Source: CAYJLW01 sp964370965 (lineage in GTDB: Bacteria; Actinomycetota; Acidimicrobiia; UBA2766). Taken from it: a stretch of DNA of 64,000 bases. Position 1 is the first letter of the stretch. Each line of letters starts with the position of its first letter. The translations under genes were made by a program, and so were the position numbers. Shown here piece after piece: positions 42,606 through 52,076 of the stretch. The DNA lies in assembly GCA_964370965.1 (NCBI GenBank), contig CAYJLW010000013.1, forward strand, positions 12,433-76,432. The letters run 5' to 3'. The notes under the pieces are model-generated. The model saw only the letters and a list, made by a program, of their open reading frames with translations, was not told where the DNA came from and did not search any database.

Positions 42606-43008
42606 TTGATCGGCTTGCCCGAGGTCAACGTCCGAGGGGTGCACGACGAGCCCGGCGGGCCGCTGCGGGTCCATGTTGAGTCCCGGCTCGATCAGGGCTG
42701 GTGCCGCGAGTGCGGGGCCCGCGCTGCGATCAAGGACCGGTCGGCGGTCGAGTTCGTAGACTTGCCGCGCTTCGGGCGGCCGACCCGGCTGGTGTGGCAC
42801 AAGCAGCGGTGGCGCTGCCGCGAACCGGCGTGTCCGGCGGGGTCCTGGACGATCCTCGACGAGCGGATCGCCGGGGCGCGGGCCGCGTTGACGAACCGGG
42901 CCGGGCGGTGGGCGACGGTCCAAGTCGGCCGGTTGGGCCGCTCGGTGAACGAGGTCGCCGGCGAGCTGAGCTGTGACTGGCACACCGTGAACGACGCGGT
43001 GATCGCCT
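42606..43008 (+). mobile_element. truncated ISL3-family transposase
   Basis: About 134 codons from the TTG at 42606 match the N-terminus of ISL3-family transposases: the zinc-finger CRECGARAAIKDRS, then VDLPRFGRPTRLVWHKQRW, CREPACPAGSWT and the helix-turn-helix DWHTVNDAVIA. The catalytic DDE part is absent: homology ends at about 43008, exactly where the convergent trpE ends, and the frame continues only as antisense of trpE. It is a dead fragment left by insertion or recombination. Confidence 0.8.
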
Positions 43009-43010
43009 CA

Positions 43011-44573
43011 TCAGGCGTCTTCCCAGCGCATCCGCTCGGCCGCCTCCACGGCGGCGAGCACGCCGCGGGCCTTGTTGCGGGTCTCCTTGTACTCGAGCTC
43101 CGGCACCGAGTCCGCCACCACACCGCCGGCGGCCTGGACGTGTGCGACGCCGTCCTTGATGACAGCCGTCCGCAACGTGATCGCGAGGTCCATGCTCCCG
43201 GAGAAGTCCACGTAGCCCATCACGCCGGCATACGGGCCCCGCTGCGTGGGTTCGAGCTCGTCGATGATCTCCATGGCGCGCACCTTGGGGGCGCCCGTCA
43301 CCGTGCCGGCGGGGAACGTCGCGCGGAACACGTCCACGGGCCTGACGCCGGGGCGGGTCCGGCAGTCGACGGACGACACGATGTGCATCACGTGGCTGTA
43401 GCGCTCGACCACCATGAGCTCCCCGACATGCACGGTGCCGAAGGCCCCGACGCGCCCGAGGTCGTTGCGGGCGAGGTCGACGAGCATGACGTGCTCGGCC
43501 CGCTCCTTCGGGTCCCCGAGGAGCTCGCCTGCCAGGGCGGCGTCCTCCTCGTCCGTGCGCCCCCGCCGTCGCGTACCGGCCAGGGGCCGCGCGTGGACAC
43601 GGCCGTCCGAGAAGCGCACGAGCTCCTCGGGCGACGCCGACACGATCGTGACCTCAGGGTGGCGGATGAAGCTCATGTACGGCGACGGGCTCACAAGGCG
43701 CAGCGCCCGGTGCACGGCGAAGGGATCGACGGTGAGCGGGCGACTGAAGCGCTGGCTCACCTGCACCTGGAAGACGTCCCCCGCCAGGATGTACTCCTTG
43801 GCCGCCTCCACCGCCGCGCAGAAGTCCGACTTCGTGCGGTTCGACCGGGCGTCGGGCACTTCCGCAGGGAAGTGCGGCGCCACGGGCGGGTAGACGGCGG
43901 GCACCCGCAGCTCCGCCCGGAGACGCTCGAGCTCGTCGAGGCCGTCGTTGTAGCGGCGCCTGAGCTCGCCCACGTCCCCCCGGCCGTCGAGGTCGTCGAG
44001 GTAGACGTTGCGGATGAGGACGAGGCGCTGGCGGAAGTGGTCGAAAGCCACCACCGTGCCCGTGGCCGCCAGGAGCACGTCGGGCACCCCGAGGTGGTCC
44101 GGGTTCGAGACCGGCACACGGGGCTCGATGAAACGCACGGTCTCGTATCCCCAGTAGCCCACGAGACCCGAATGCAGCGGCGGGAGACCGTCGAGACGGG
44201 GCGCACGGTAGCGCTCCAGGAGGGATTCGATCATCACCAGCGGGTCGCCGCCGACGGTTCCCGCGGGCGCCTCGCCCTCCCAAGTCACCGTGTCCCCTTT
44301 GGACTTCATGACGAGGTGCGGGTCTCGCCCGAGGAACGAGAACCGGCCCCAGCGCTCGCCCCGGATCACGGACTCCAGGAGGAAGCTCCGCTCGTCGCCG
44401 AGCTTCAGGAAGGCGGAGACGGGCGTCTCCACGTCGGCGAGCACCTCGCACCACACGGGCACGACCGTGTAGTCCGCGGCCAGGCTGGCGAACGTGCCGA
44501 AATCCGGCAGGACGACGGTTCCGGCGGGGTCCTCGGCCTCGGGACCGGGGCCCACGCCCGTGAGCTCGCTCAC
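43011..44573 (-). CDS. trpE: anthranilate synthase component I
   Basis: 520 residues from the GTG at 44573, which overlaps the hisI stop (GTGA). SFLLESVIRGERWGRFSFLG contains the LLES element involved in tryptophan feedback. The chorismate-binding domain has ARPLAGTRRRGRTDEED, VDLARNDLGRVGAFG and TFPAGTVTGAPKVRAMEIID. Converts chorismate and glutamine-derived ammonia to anthranilate with TrpG. Placement after hisI is a known actinobacterial arrangement. The 3' end abuts an ISL3 transposase fragment. Confidence 0.94.
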   Translation of the reverse strand: MSELTGVGPGPEAEDPAGTVVLPDFGTFASLAADYTVVPVWCEVLADVETPVSAFLKLGDERSFLLESVIRGERWGRFSFLGRDPHLVMKSKGDTVTWEGEAPAGTVGGDPLVMIESLLERYRAPRLDGLPPLHSGLVGYWGYETVRFIEPRVPVSNPDHLGVPDVLLAATGTVVAFDHFRQRLVLIRNVYLDDLDGRGDVGELRRRYNDGLDELERLRAELRVPAVYPPVAPHFPAEVPDARSNRTKSDFCAAVEAAKEYILAGDVFQVQVSQRFSRPLTVDPFAVHRALRLVSPSPYMSFIRHPEVTIVSASPEELVRFSDGRVHARPLAGTRRRGRTDEEDAALAGELLGDPKERAEHVMLVDLARNDLGRVGAFGTVHVGELMVVERYSHVMHIVSSVDCRTRPGVRPVDVFRATFPAGTVTGAPKVRAMEIIDELEPTQRGPYAGVMGYVDFSGSMDLAITLRTAVIKDGVAHVQAAGGVVADSVPELEYKETRNKARGVLAAVEAAERMRWEDA

Positions 44574-44950
44574 GGCACGGCCGGAGCGGGGCTGGGCGAC
44601 TGCCCCGTGCCGCTGCCGAAGCGCCGGTAGAAGCACGACCGCTCCCCGGTGTGGCAGGCGGCCCCGTGCTGGCGCACGACCACGAGCAGGCAGTCGACGT
44701 CGCAGTCGTAGCGCACCTCCACCACCTCCTGGTAGTTCCCGGACGTGGCGCCCTTCACCCAGTACTCCTGGCGGCTCCGGCTCCAGTAGCAGGTGCGTCC
44801 GGAGTCGAGAGTGCGCGCCAAGGCCTCCGCGTCCATGTAGGCGACCATGAGAACCTCGAGGGTGTCGACGTCCTGCACGACCGCGGTGACAAGGCCGGCG
44901 CCGTCGAAGCGGACGGCGGCGATCTCTTCGGCAACGACCGGGATGCTCAT
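44570..44950 (-). CDS. hisI: phosphoribosyl-AMP cyclohydrolase
   Basis: 126 residues, the monofunctional type without a HisE domain. Metal-site cysteines and histidine are in VRYDCDVDCLLVVVRQHG and ACHTGERSCFYR; WSRSRQEYWVKGATSGN is the substrate block. Opens the adenine ring of PR-AMP in histidine synthesis. The C-terminal tail is proline/serine-rich and short. Lies between hisF and trpE; hisE and hisG are not in this window. Confidence 0.94.
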   Translation of the reverse strand: MSIPVVAEEIAAVRFDGAGLVTAVVQDVDTLEVLMVAYMDAEALARTLDSGRTCYWSRSRQEYWVKGATSGNYQEVVEVRYDCDVDCLLVVVRQHGAACHTGERSCFYRRFGSGTGQSPSPAPAVP

Positions 44951-44998
44951 CGGCCGGTCATGGTAGGCGCTGCGTAACTCGCTCCCCCCGGAAATCCC

Positions 44999-45772
44999 TC
45001 AGGCCCGGGGGAGGCGCACGGTGACACCCGCGGCGGCGAGGGCCTCCTTGGCCTCGCGGATCGTGTGTTGGCCGTAGTGGAAGACGGAGGCCGCGAGGAC
45101 GGCGTCCGCGCGACCCGCCACGACGCCCTCCACGAGGTGATCAAGGGCGCCGACCCCGCCGGACGCCACGATGGGAACGTCGACCGCCCGCCGCACGGCC
45201 CGCAGGAGACCGATGTCGTAGCCGTCCCTCGTGCCGTCCCGGTCCATCGACGTGAGAAGGATCTCCCCCGCCCCGAGCTCCACGACGGTCTCGGCCCACA
45301 CCGCCACGTCCAGACCGGTGGGGGTGCGCCCCCCGTGCGTCCAGACCCGCCAGGAGTCCCCCGCCCGGCGGGCGTCGACGGCGACGACGACGCACTGCGC
45401 CCCGAAGGCGTCGGAGGCCTCCGCGACAAGGCGGGGGCTCTCGACGGCGGCGGTGTTGATCGACACCTTGTCCGCCCCCGCCCGCAAGAGGCGCCGGACG
45501 TCGTCGACGGAGCGCACCCCGCCGCCCACGGTGAGGGGGATGAACACCTCGCCCGCCGTCTCCTCGACGACGTGGTAGAGCGTCTCGCGCTCCTCGTGGC
45601 TCGCCGTGATGTCGAGGAAGACGAGCTCGTCGGCGCCCTCGGCGTCGTAACGGGCGGCGAGCTCCACGGGATCCCCCGCGTCGCGGATCTCGACGAACTG
45701 CACGCCCTTGACGACGCGGCCGGCGTCGACGTCCAGGCAGGGGATGACACGGGTGGCCAGGGACGACTTCAC
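44999..45772 (-). CDS. hisF: imidazole glycerol phosphate synthase, cyclase subunit
   Basis: 257 residues. A TIM barrel with LATRVIPCLDVDAGRVVKG (catalytic Asp), LTVGGGVRSVDDVRRLL, GADKVSINTAAVESP and ILLTSMDRDGTRDGYD (second catalytic Asp). Forms IGP and AICAR from PRFAR with ammonia delivered by HisH, encoded in the same operon. Start overlaps hisA stop by 4 bp. Confidence 0.96.
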   Translation of the reverse strand: MKSSLATRVIPCLDVDAGRVVKGVQFVEIRDAGDPVELAARYDAEGADELVFLDITASHEERETLYHVVEETAGEVFIPLTVGGGVRSVDDVRRLLRAGADKVSINTAAVESPRLVAEASDAFGAQCVVVAVDARRAGDSWRVWTHGGRTPTGLDVAVWAETVVELGAGEILLTSMDRDGTRDGYDIGLLRAVRRAVDVPIVASGGVGALDHLVEGVVAGRADAVLAASVFHYGQHTIREAKEALAAAGVTVRLPRA

Positions 45773-46530
45773 GCCGCACCCGCCCCGGCGCCGTCCGGGG
45801 CGCCCCCGATGGCAGCGAGCGCCTCGCCCACCCCGAACCGGTCCTCGTAGATCGCCTTGCCCACGACGGCGCCCCCGAGACGCCGCCCGGCGACCTCCAG
45901 GCGGGCCAGCACCCGGAGATCCTCCAGGCAGGACACCCCGCCGGACGCGAGCACGGGCACGTCCACCCGGGCGAGAAGGCGGGCGAGGCCGGCGTGGTCA
46001 GGGCCGGCGAGCATGCCGTCCCGGCCGACCTCCGTGGCCAGCAGGGCGGCCACCCCGAGGCCGGCGAGGCGTCCGGCGAGCTCCTCCGGGGTCACGTCAC
46101 CCGCCCGCCGCCAACCGTCGACGGCCACCTGGCCCTCACGGGCGTCCACGGCGGCGGCGACACGCCCCGGGTGACGGCCGGCGAGGCGCTCCACGAGGCC
46201 GGGGTCGGCCACAGCCGCCGTTCCCAGGACGACCCGCGCACAGCCGGCGGCGAGAGCGGCCTCGGCGCTCGCTTCGTCCCGGAGGCCACCCCCGGTCTGC
46301 ACGCTCACGTCAACGGTGGAGGCGATCGCCGCCACGACGTCGTGGTTGTCCCGCCCGGTCCCCAGGGCGCCGTCGAGGTCGACGACATGGATCCAGCGGG
46401 CGCCCGCTGCCGCGAAGCGTTCCGCCCGACCGACCGGGTCGTAGTCGTAAACCGTGACGTCGTCGGGGTTGCCCTGCAGGAGACGCACGCAACGGCCCCC
46501 CAACAGATCGATCGCCGGATACAGGTCCAT
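45769..46530 (-). CDS. hisA: ProFAR isomerase (HisA, possibly PriA-type)
   Basis: 253 residues from the ATG at 46530; a TTG at 46536 overlapping hisH is an alternative. MDLYPAIDLLGGRCVRLLQG and WIHVVDLDGALGTGRDNHD, then VQTGGGLRDEAS and RVVLGTAAVADP are diagnostic. Isomerises ProFAR to PRFAR. In many actinobacteria this protein is the bifunctional PriA, which also replaces TrpF. Here the central loop reads AVDGWRRAGDVTPEEL, closer to single-function HisA than to the GRGW of mycobacterial PriA, so dual function is doubtful. Confidence 0.92.
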   Translation of the reverse strand: MDLYPAIDLLGGRCVRLLQGNPDDVTVYDYDPVGRAERFAAAGARWIHVVDLDGALGTGRDNHDVVAAIASTVDVSVQTGGGLRDEASAEAALAAGCARVVLGTAAVADPGLVERLAGRHPGRVAAAVDAREGQVAVDGWRRAGDVTPEELAGRLAGLGVAALLATEVGRDGMLAGPDHAGLARLLARVDVPVLASGGVSCLEDLRVLARLEVAGRRLGGAVVGKAIYEDRFGVGEALAAIGGAPDGAGAGAA

Positions 46531-46532
46531 GC

Positions 46533-47210
46533 TCAAGCCTCCCCCGCCTCACGCTCCGCACGGGCGCCGAGGCAGAGACCGAGGAAGTTCTCCCAGATCC
46601 GCAGGCCGTCGCCGGAGGACTTCTCGGGGTGGAACTGCACCGCCCACGTCCTGCCCTGTTCCAGAGCGCCCACGAAGACCGGCCCGTACTCCGCCAGCGC
46701 CTCCTCGGCCCCGGTGCCGGGAACGACCCCGTAGGAGTGGCAGAAGTAGAAGCGGGTGGACGGATGGACGCCGGCGAAGAGCCTGCCACCGGTCTTCCAG
46801 GTGAGCTGATCCCAGCCCATGTGGGGAACCGACAGGCCGCCCCCTCCGACCTTCACACAGTTCCCGGCCACGATGCCGAGACCGATTGCCCCCCCCTCGT
46901 CGGAGCTCTCGGCAAGGATCTGCATCCCCACGCAGATACCGAGGAAGGGCCGGTCCCGCTGGCACCACTCCATCACGACGTGGTCCAGCTCGGCCTCACG
47001 GAGGTTCTCCACACAGCGGTCGAAGTGCCCCTGGCCGGGGAGGACGAGGCCGTCGAAGGCCTGCGGGTCGAAGCCGTCGCCGTGGGAGACGAGGGCAGTG
47101 ACCGCGCCCGCCTTCTCCGCGGCCCGCGACACCGAACGCAGGTTGCCCATCCCGTAGTCGCAGATCGCCAAACGGGCGGGGCGCTGTTCCCCGCGCGGAG
47201 GGCCGTTCAC
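46533..47210 (-). CDS. hisH: imidazole glycerol phosphate synthase, glutaminase subunit
   Basis: 225 residues. Class I glutamine amidotransferase: oxyanion region LPGQGHFDRC, nucleophile elbow FLGICVGMQILAESS with the catalytic cysteine, and WAVQFHPEKSS with the catalytic histidine and glutamate. Supplies ammonia to HisF. GTG start at 47210 overlaps the hisB stop. Confidence 0.95.
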   Translation of the reverse strand: MNGPPRGEQRPARLAICDYGMGNLRSVSRAAEKAGAVTALVSHGDGFDPQAFDGLVLPGQGHFDRCVENLREAELDHVVMEWCQRDRPFLGICVGMQILAESSDEGGAIGLGIVAGNCVKVGGGGLSVPHMGWDQLTWKTGGRLFAGVHPSTRFYFCHSYGVVPGTGAEEALAEYGPVFVGALEQGRTWAVQFHPEKSSGDGLRIWENFLGLCLGARAEREAGEA

Positions 47211-47797
47211 GCCAGCATGCCCTTCGTCGACGGCACTGCGCCCCCCCGGCGGGGATCCGGGGTGAGGGCGTCAGAGAGCGCCCGGGCGATGCCCTTGAAC
47301 GCCACCTCGCAGACGTGGTGCGGGTTGCGGCCCGTCTCGGAACGTACGTGCAGCGTGATCCCGGCGTCGGTCACGAAGGCGCGCAGGAACTCCTCGAGGA
47401 GCTGCGGGTCGAACTCGAGGATGCGTTCGCCGCCGGTGTCCACCTCGTAAAGGAGGTAAGGCCGCCCCGAGAGGTCGAGCGCCACCGTGGCCCGGGCCTC
47501 GTCGAGGACCGTGGTGGCCCAGCCGAAGCGGCGCAGCCCACCACGGTCGCCCACGGCCGCCCGGAAGGCCCGCCCCAGGGTGATGCCCACGTCCTCCACC
47601 GTGTGGTGGTGGTCGACATCGAGGTCGCCGGTGGCCGCCACGGCGAGACCGAGGCCGCCGTGGCGCCCGAGCTGGGCGAGCATGTGGTCGAAGAAGGGCA
47701 TCCCGGTCTCCACGGTGACCTCGCCCCCGTCGAGGTCGAGCTCGACGGCGACATCGGTCTCGCCCGTGGTGCGCCGCTCGGACGACTTCCGGCTCAC
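47207..47797 (-). CDS. hisB: imidazoleglycerol-phosphate dehydratase
   Basis: 196 residues from the GTG at 47797, the monofunctional size without a phosphatase domain. Manganese-binding histidine motifs are visible: FFDHMLAQLGRHGG, DLDVDHHHTVEDVGI and NPHHVCEVAFKGIARAL. Dehydrates IGP to imidazole acetol phosphate. Overlaps hisC (GTGA) and hisH. Confidence 0.96.
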   Translation of the reverse strand: MSRKSSERRTTGETDVAVELDLDGGEVTVETGMPFFDHMLAQLGRHGGLGLAVAATGDLDVDHHHTVEDVGITLGRAFRAAVGDRGGLRRFGWATTVLDEARATVALDLSGRPYLLYEVDTGGERILEFDPQLLEEFLRAFVTDAGITLHVRSETGRNPHHVCEVAFKGIARALSDALTPDPRRGGAVPSTKGMLA

Positions 47798-48867
47798 GTG
47801 CCCACGTCCGCCAGGGCTGCCGCGAGGGCGTCGAGGAACATCTCGTTCTCCTCCGGGGTGCCGACATTCACCCGGAGGCAGTTCGGTGTCTCCGGGTTCC
47901 CGGCGAAGTCTCGCACGAGGACGCCGCGATCGAGGAGACCCTGCCACACGACCTCGGCGTCGCCGGCGGGGCGGAAGAGCACGAAGTTCGCCTCCGACGG
48001 CCAGGCCCGCACGCCGGGCAGTGCGGCGAGGCCCTCCTCGATGCGGCGGCGGCCGGCGACGAGCGCGTCCACCCGGGCCCGCATCTCGTCCGGGTAGCGC
48101 AGGGCGAGGACGCCCGCCGCCTGCGCCACGGCGTCGACGTGGTAGGGCAGGTGCGCCGGCTCGAGGAGGTCGACGATCCCGGGTGCGGCCACCACGTAGC
48201 CGATGCGGAGGCCGGCGAGGGACCATGCCTTGGAGAGGGTGCGCACGACGGCGAGGTTGGCGCGCCGGCCCACCCAGCCCACGACGCTCTCTCCGGCGAA
48301 CTCGGCGTAGGCCTCGTCGACGACCACGAGGGCGTCGGGGGCGGCATCGAGGGCCGCCGCCACGGCGTCGAAGCGCTCGGCGTTCCCGGTGGGGTTGTTC
48401 GGGTGGCAGAAGAACACGACGTCAGGACGGTGCGCGGCGAGGGCGTCGCTCACGTCTCCGGGACCGACACGGAAGTCGGCGTCACGCGGAGCGCGCACGA
48501 CCGTCGTGCCCGTCATCTCTGCGATGTGCGTGTGGAGCGCGTACGTGGGCGTGAAGACCAATGCCCGGCGTCCGGGGCCCCCGAAGGCGAGCAAGAGCGT
48601 GAGGAGCACCTCGTTGGACCCGTGCCCGGCGAAGACCGCCCCGGCGTCCACCCCGCAGTACCCGGCGAGCTCCTCGCGCAGCGCCGCCGCCGCCCGGTCG
48701 GGGTAGCGGTTGAGGGGCAGCTTCTCCACGGCCGCGGCGAGCTCGACCATGAACCCGGGGGGCGGCGGGTAGGGGCTCTCGTTGGTGTTAAGGCGTGCGG
48801 CGACGTCCACTTGCGGGGAGTGGTAGCCCGCCATGACGGCGAGGTCGGCGCGGAGTCGCGGGGGCAT
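47794..48867 (-). CDS. hisC: histidinol-phosphate aminotransferase
   Basis: 357 residues, class I/II PLP aminotransferase. LNTNESPYPPPPGF at the N-terminus, VFFCHPNNPTGNAE, VVVDEAYAEFAG and the PLP-lysine block RTLSKAWSLAGLRIGY identify it. Converts imidazole acetol phosphate to histidinol phosphate. Its ATG shares one base with the hisD stop. Confidence 0.95.
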   Translation of the reverse strand: MPPRLRADLAVMAGYHSPQVDVAARLNTNESPYPPPPGFMVELAAAVEKLPLNRYPDRAAAALREELAGYCGVDAGAVFAGHGSNEVLLTLLLAFGGPGRRALVFTPTYALHTHIAEMTGTTVVRAPRDADFRVGPGDVSDALAAHRPDVVFFCHPNNPTGNAERFDAVAAALDAAPDALVVVDEAYAEFAGESVVGWVGRRANLAVVRTLSKAWSLAGLRIGYVVAAPGIVDLLEPAHLPYHVDAVAQAAGVLALRYPDEMRARVDALVAGRRRIEEGLAALPGVRAWPSEANFVLFRPAGDAEVVWQGLLDRGVLVRDFAGNPETPNCLRVNVGTPEENEMFLDALAAALADVGT

Positions 48868-50168
48868 CAGGCTCCACCCCCCGGGTCTCCGAGTCGCGCT
48901 CGGACCGCCTCGGCGTGCGCGGGGAGGCCCTCGGCGTCGGCGAGCGCCGCCGCCGTGGCGCCGAGGTCCGCGAGGGCGGCGGGGCCGGGGCAGGTCACGA
49001 CGTGGATCGACTTGCGGAAGTCCGCCACCCGGAGAGCGGAGGCGAAGCGTGCCGTGCCCCCCGTGGGGAGGACGTGGGACGGCCCCGCCACGTAGTCACC
49101 GAGGGTCACGGGGGTCCAGTACCCGCAGAAGACGGCACCGGCGTTGCGCACTCCGGCCAGGAGGGCGCCGGGGTCCGCGACCATGAGCTGCAGGTGTTCG
49201 GCGGCGGCGGCGTTGGCCACCTCCAAGGCCTGCTCGGGCCCCTCGCAGAGGACGAGCCGGCCGCCGGCCCGGAGGCTCTCCGCGATGAGGCCACCCCTGG
49301 GCGCAGCGGCCACGACGAGCTCCAGCTCCGCCTGGACGGCGGCGGCGAGGTCGTCGGACCACGTGACGAGGAGGGTGAAGCCGCCGGGGCCGTGCTCGGC
49401 CTGGGCGACGAGGTCGAGGGCGAGGGGACGCACGGGGGCGCCGGCGTCGGCGACGACCACGCACTCGCTGGGCCCGGCCAGGGACTCCACCCCCACGTCA
49501 CGGGACACCTCGGCCTTGGCGAGGGCGACGTACACGTTTCCGGGCCCGCAGACGACGTCCACGGGCCGGATCGTCGCCGTGCCGTAGGCGAGAGCGGCGA
49601 TCGCCTGGGCGCCCCCGACCCGGTAGACCTCGGTGAGGCCGAGCATGTAGGCGGCGGCCGCGCTCACCTGCGGGATCGACCCGTCGGGACCTGCCGGGGT
49701 GGCGAGGACGACCTCGGCGACCCCGGCGACCTGGGCGGGGACGGCGGTCATGAGGATCGTGGACGGGTACGCTGCCCGGCCGCCGGGCACGTACACGCCC
49801 GCCCGGGCGACGGGAACGTCGATCTCGTTCACGGTGATGCCGTCGGCTTCGAAGACCCGCGGGCAGTCGGGGGATTCGTGGTACGCGCGGACGCGGGCGG
49901 CGGCACGTTCGAGGGCGAGACGGAGCGCTGGATCCGTGGCCTCCCATGCCCCCGCGAGTTCGTCGGCGGTCACGCGGAGCTGCCCCGGTGTGAGGGCGAC
50001 GCCGTCGAAACGCTCGGTGAGCTCGCAGAGGGCGACGTCGCCTCGGGCCCTGACGTCGCCGACGATGGCGCGCACCGCCTCGAGCGGCCGGTCCCCCGCC
50101 GGGGACGGTCGGGCGACGGCCGCGGCGAAACCACCGGGGTCCGTGCGGAGATCGGTCAGGGCGAGCAT
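48867..50168 (-). CDS. hisD: histidinol dehydrogenase
   Basis: 433 residues. PVARAGVYVPGGRAAYPSTI, RVGGAQAIAALAYGT, VCGPGNVYVALAKAEV and LAGPSECVVVADA are classic HisD blocks; AQAEHGPGGFTLLV and GPSHVLPTGGTARF carry zinc-site and catalytic residues. Carries out the final two oxidations of histidinol to histidine. It opens the his operon; the 149-base divergent region to 50317 should hold the promoter, though I see no leader peptide or attenuator. Confidence 0.96.
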   Translation of the reverse strand: MLALTDLRTDPGGFAAAVARPSPAGDRPLEAVRAIVGDVRARGDVALCELTERFDGVALTPGQLRVTADELAGAWEATDPALRLALERAAARVRAYHESPDCPRVFEADGITVNEIDVPVARAGVYVPGGRAAYPSTILMTAVPAQVAGVAEVVLATPAGPDGSIPQVSAAAAYMLGLTEVYRVGGAQAIAALAYGTATIRPVDVVCGPGNVYVALAKAEVSRDVGVESLAGPSECVVVADAGAPVRPLALDLVAQAEHGPGGFTLLVTWSDDLAAAVQAELELVVAAAPRGGLIAESLRAGGRLVLCEGPEQALEVANAAAAEHLQLMVADPGALLAGVRNAGAVFCGYWTPVTLGDYVAGPSHVLPTGGTARFASALRVADFRKSIHVVTCPGPAALADLGATAAALADAEGLPAHAEAVRARLGDPGGGA

Positions 50169-50317
50169 GGAGCCCTGTAGCCTACGTGAGCCCACCGGCA
50201 CCGCCGTTCCCGGTTTCCACCCGCCGGTGGCCGCAGGACCGCCGCTTGCGCCGGTGGGGGCCGTCGGCCAGACTGCCCTCCTGATTCCAGGCGGCTGCAG
50301 CAGACACAGGGGTTGCC

Positions 50318-51277
50318 GTGGCACTGCAGGGCACGTTCGAGACGGTTCGTTCCTTCGACGGAACCAGGCTGGCCTACGCCGTCTGGGGACCTGCCGTTCC
50401 TCCCGGGGAGCAGGCGCCCACCGTCATCCTCGCCAACGGCATCGCCTGCACCGACACGTACTGGGGCGCTCTCGTGCCCTTCCTCGTCGAGCACGGCCAC
50501 AGGGTCGTGTTCTTCGACTACCGGGGCCACGGCCGCTCCGGGGCGCCGAGGAACCCGAACGAGATCGGCGTCCCGTCCCACGCCCGGGACCTCTGGCGGG
50601 TCGCCGACGAGACCGGGTCCGGCCCCGCCGTCCTCGTGGGCCACTCGATGGGTTCCCAGACGATCCTGGAGGCCTACCGCCAGCAGCCCGCACGGGTGGC
50701 CGGACTCGTCCCGGTGGCGGGCCCCTACGAGCATCCTCTGGACACGTTCATGGGCTCTCCCGCCATGCACTACATGTTCCCGTTCTTGCAGTTCGGCATG
50801 GAGCCCGTGCCGTGGCTGACGCGGGCGCTGTGGCGGGCGGCAGGCAGCAACACGACCTGGCCGTACGTGGTGGGCCGGGCGAGCCGCATGATCGGACCAA
50901 ACGCCGGGCGGGACCTCATGGACGAGTACTTCCGCCACCTCGCCCGCCTCGACCCGATCCTCCTCATGCGCATGGCGCGCGAGATGCAGGCCCACAGCGC
51001 CCGCGACCTCCTCGCCGACGTCGAAGTCCCGGTCGTCGTCGTCGCCGGCAAGCACGACGTCATGACCCCGCCCCGCGTCGCCAGGGAGATGGTCGCCGTG
51101 ATCCCTGACGCCTCCCTGGATCTGTTCCAGGACTCCGGCCACACCCTCCCCGCCGACGAACCCGACCACCTCAACGACGTCGTGCTGGGCTTTCTCCGGG
51201 AACGCGCCGGGTTCGTCCCCCTCCCTGCGCGCAAGGCCCGCATCACCCCCCAACGGTCCGGCACCCAGCCGGGCTGA
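50318..51277 (+). CDS. alpha/beta hydrolase
   Basis: 319 residues from a GTG. The fold is clear: TVILANGIACTDTYWGALV, VFFDYRGHGRSGAP, nucleophile elbow VLVGHSMGSQTIL, acid VVAGKHDVMTPP and QDSGHTLPADEPDHL with the catalytic histidine. An inserted lid (about 150-215) is tryptophan- and aromatic-rich. Substrate not predictable; related proteins range from esterases to haloperoxidase-like enzymes. Divergent from hisD. Confidence 0.85.
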   Translation: MALQGTFETVRSFDGTRLAYAVWGPAVPPGEQAPTVILANGIACTDTYWGALVPFLVEHGHRVVFFDYRGHGRSGAPRNPNEIGVPSHARDLWRVADETGSGPAVLVGHSMGSQTILEAYRQQPARVAGLVPVAGPYEHPLDTFMGSPAMHYMFPFLQFGMEPVPWLTRALWRAAGSNTTWPYVVGRASRMIGPNAGRDLMDEYFRHLARLDPILLMRMAREMQAHSARDLLADVEVPVVVVAGKHDVMTPPRVAREMVAVIPDASLDLFQDSGHTLPADEPDHLNDVVLGFLRERAGFVPLPARKARITPQRSGTQPG

Positions 51278-51299
51278 GCGCCCGCGGAATCAGACCCTC

Positions 51300-51944
51300 T
51301 CAGCCCCGGGTGTAGGACGAGGGGCAGAAGTCCTGCAGCACGCACACGTCGCAGCGGGGCTTCCGGGCGGTGCACACGCCCCGGCCGTGGAGGATGAGGC
51401 GGAGGCCGAAGTCCGTCCACTCCGACTCCGGGAGGAGACCGCAGAGGTCGCGCTCGATCTTCACCGCCTCGGTGTGCTCGGTGAGGCCGAGGCGGCGGGC
51501 AAGACGGGCGACGTGGGTGTCCACGGCGATCCCGGGCAGGCCGAACGCCACGCCCCTGATGACGTTCGCGGTCTTGCGACCCACGCCCGGGATCGTCACG
51601 AGATCTTCCATGTCGCGGGGAACCTCGCCCCCGAAGCGTTCCACAACGGCGGTGGCGGCGCCCTTGATCGAGCGGGTCTTGTTCCGGAAGAAGCCCGTGG
51701 GCCGCACGGCGTCCTCGACGTCCTCCGGTGCGGCGGCGACGAACGCCTCCGGGTCCGGGCACGCGGCGAAGAGCGCCGGCGTGACCCGGTTCACCCGCTC
51801 GTCCGTGCACTGGGCGGACAGGATCGTGGCCACCAGCAGCTCCCACGGTGAGGCGAACACCAGGGCGCACTCCGCCGGGTAGTCGGCGGCGAGGCGGGCG
51901 GCGGCCTCACGGGCACGGCCTTTCGGCGAGCGGGGGCGACCCAT
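51300..51944 (-). CDS. nth: endonuclease III, DNA glycosylase/AP lyase
   Basis: 214 residues. Helix-hairpin-helix TIPGVGRKTANVI with the catalytic lysine, AVDTHVARLARRLGL with the catalytic aspartate, and a C-terminal [4Fe-4S] pattern CTARKPRCDVCVLQDFC (C-x6-C-x2-C-x5-C). Removes oxidised pyrimidines in base excision repair. ATG at 51944, divergent from the GtrA gene. Confidence 0.95.
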   Translation of the reverse strand: MGRPRSPKGRAREAAARLAADYPAECALVFASPWELLVATILSAQCTDERVNRVTPALFAACPDPEAFVAAAPEDVEDAVRPTGFFRNKTRSIKGAATAVVERFGGEVPRDMEDLVTIPGVGRKTANVIRGVAFGLPGIAVDTHVARLARRLGLTEHTEAVKIERDLCGLLPESEWTDFGLRLILHGRGVCTARKPRCDVCVLQDFCPSSYTRG

Positions 51945-52076
51945 GCCGGCGAGGCTAACGGGGCGGCCCCGGTGGCGTCGCACCGGAGGGAGCCGGCATC
52001 CCGACGTCGAAGAAGACCGCAGAAGACCACAGCGCACGTCACCCCGGTCCTTCGTCGCGAGACCCCTCGGAGCCCC

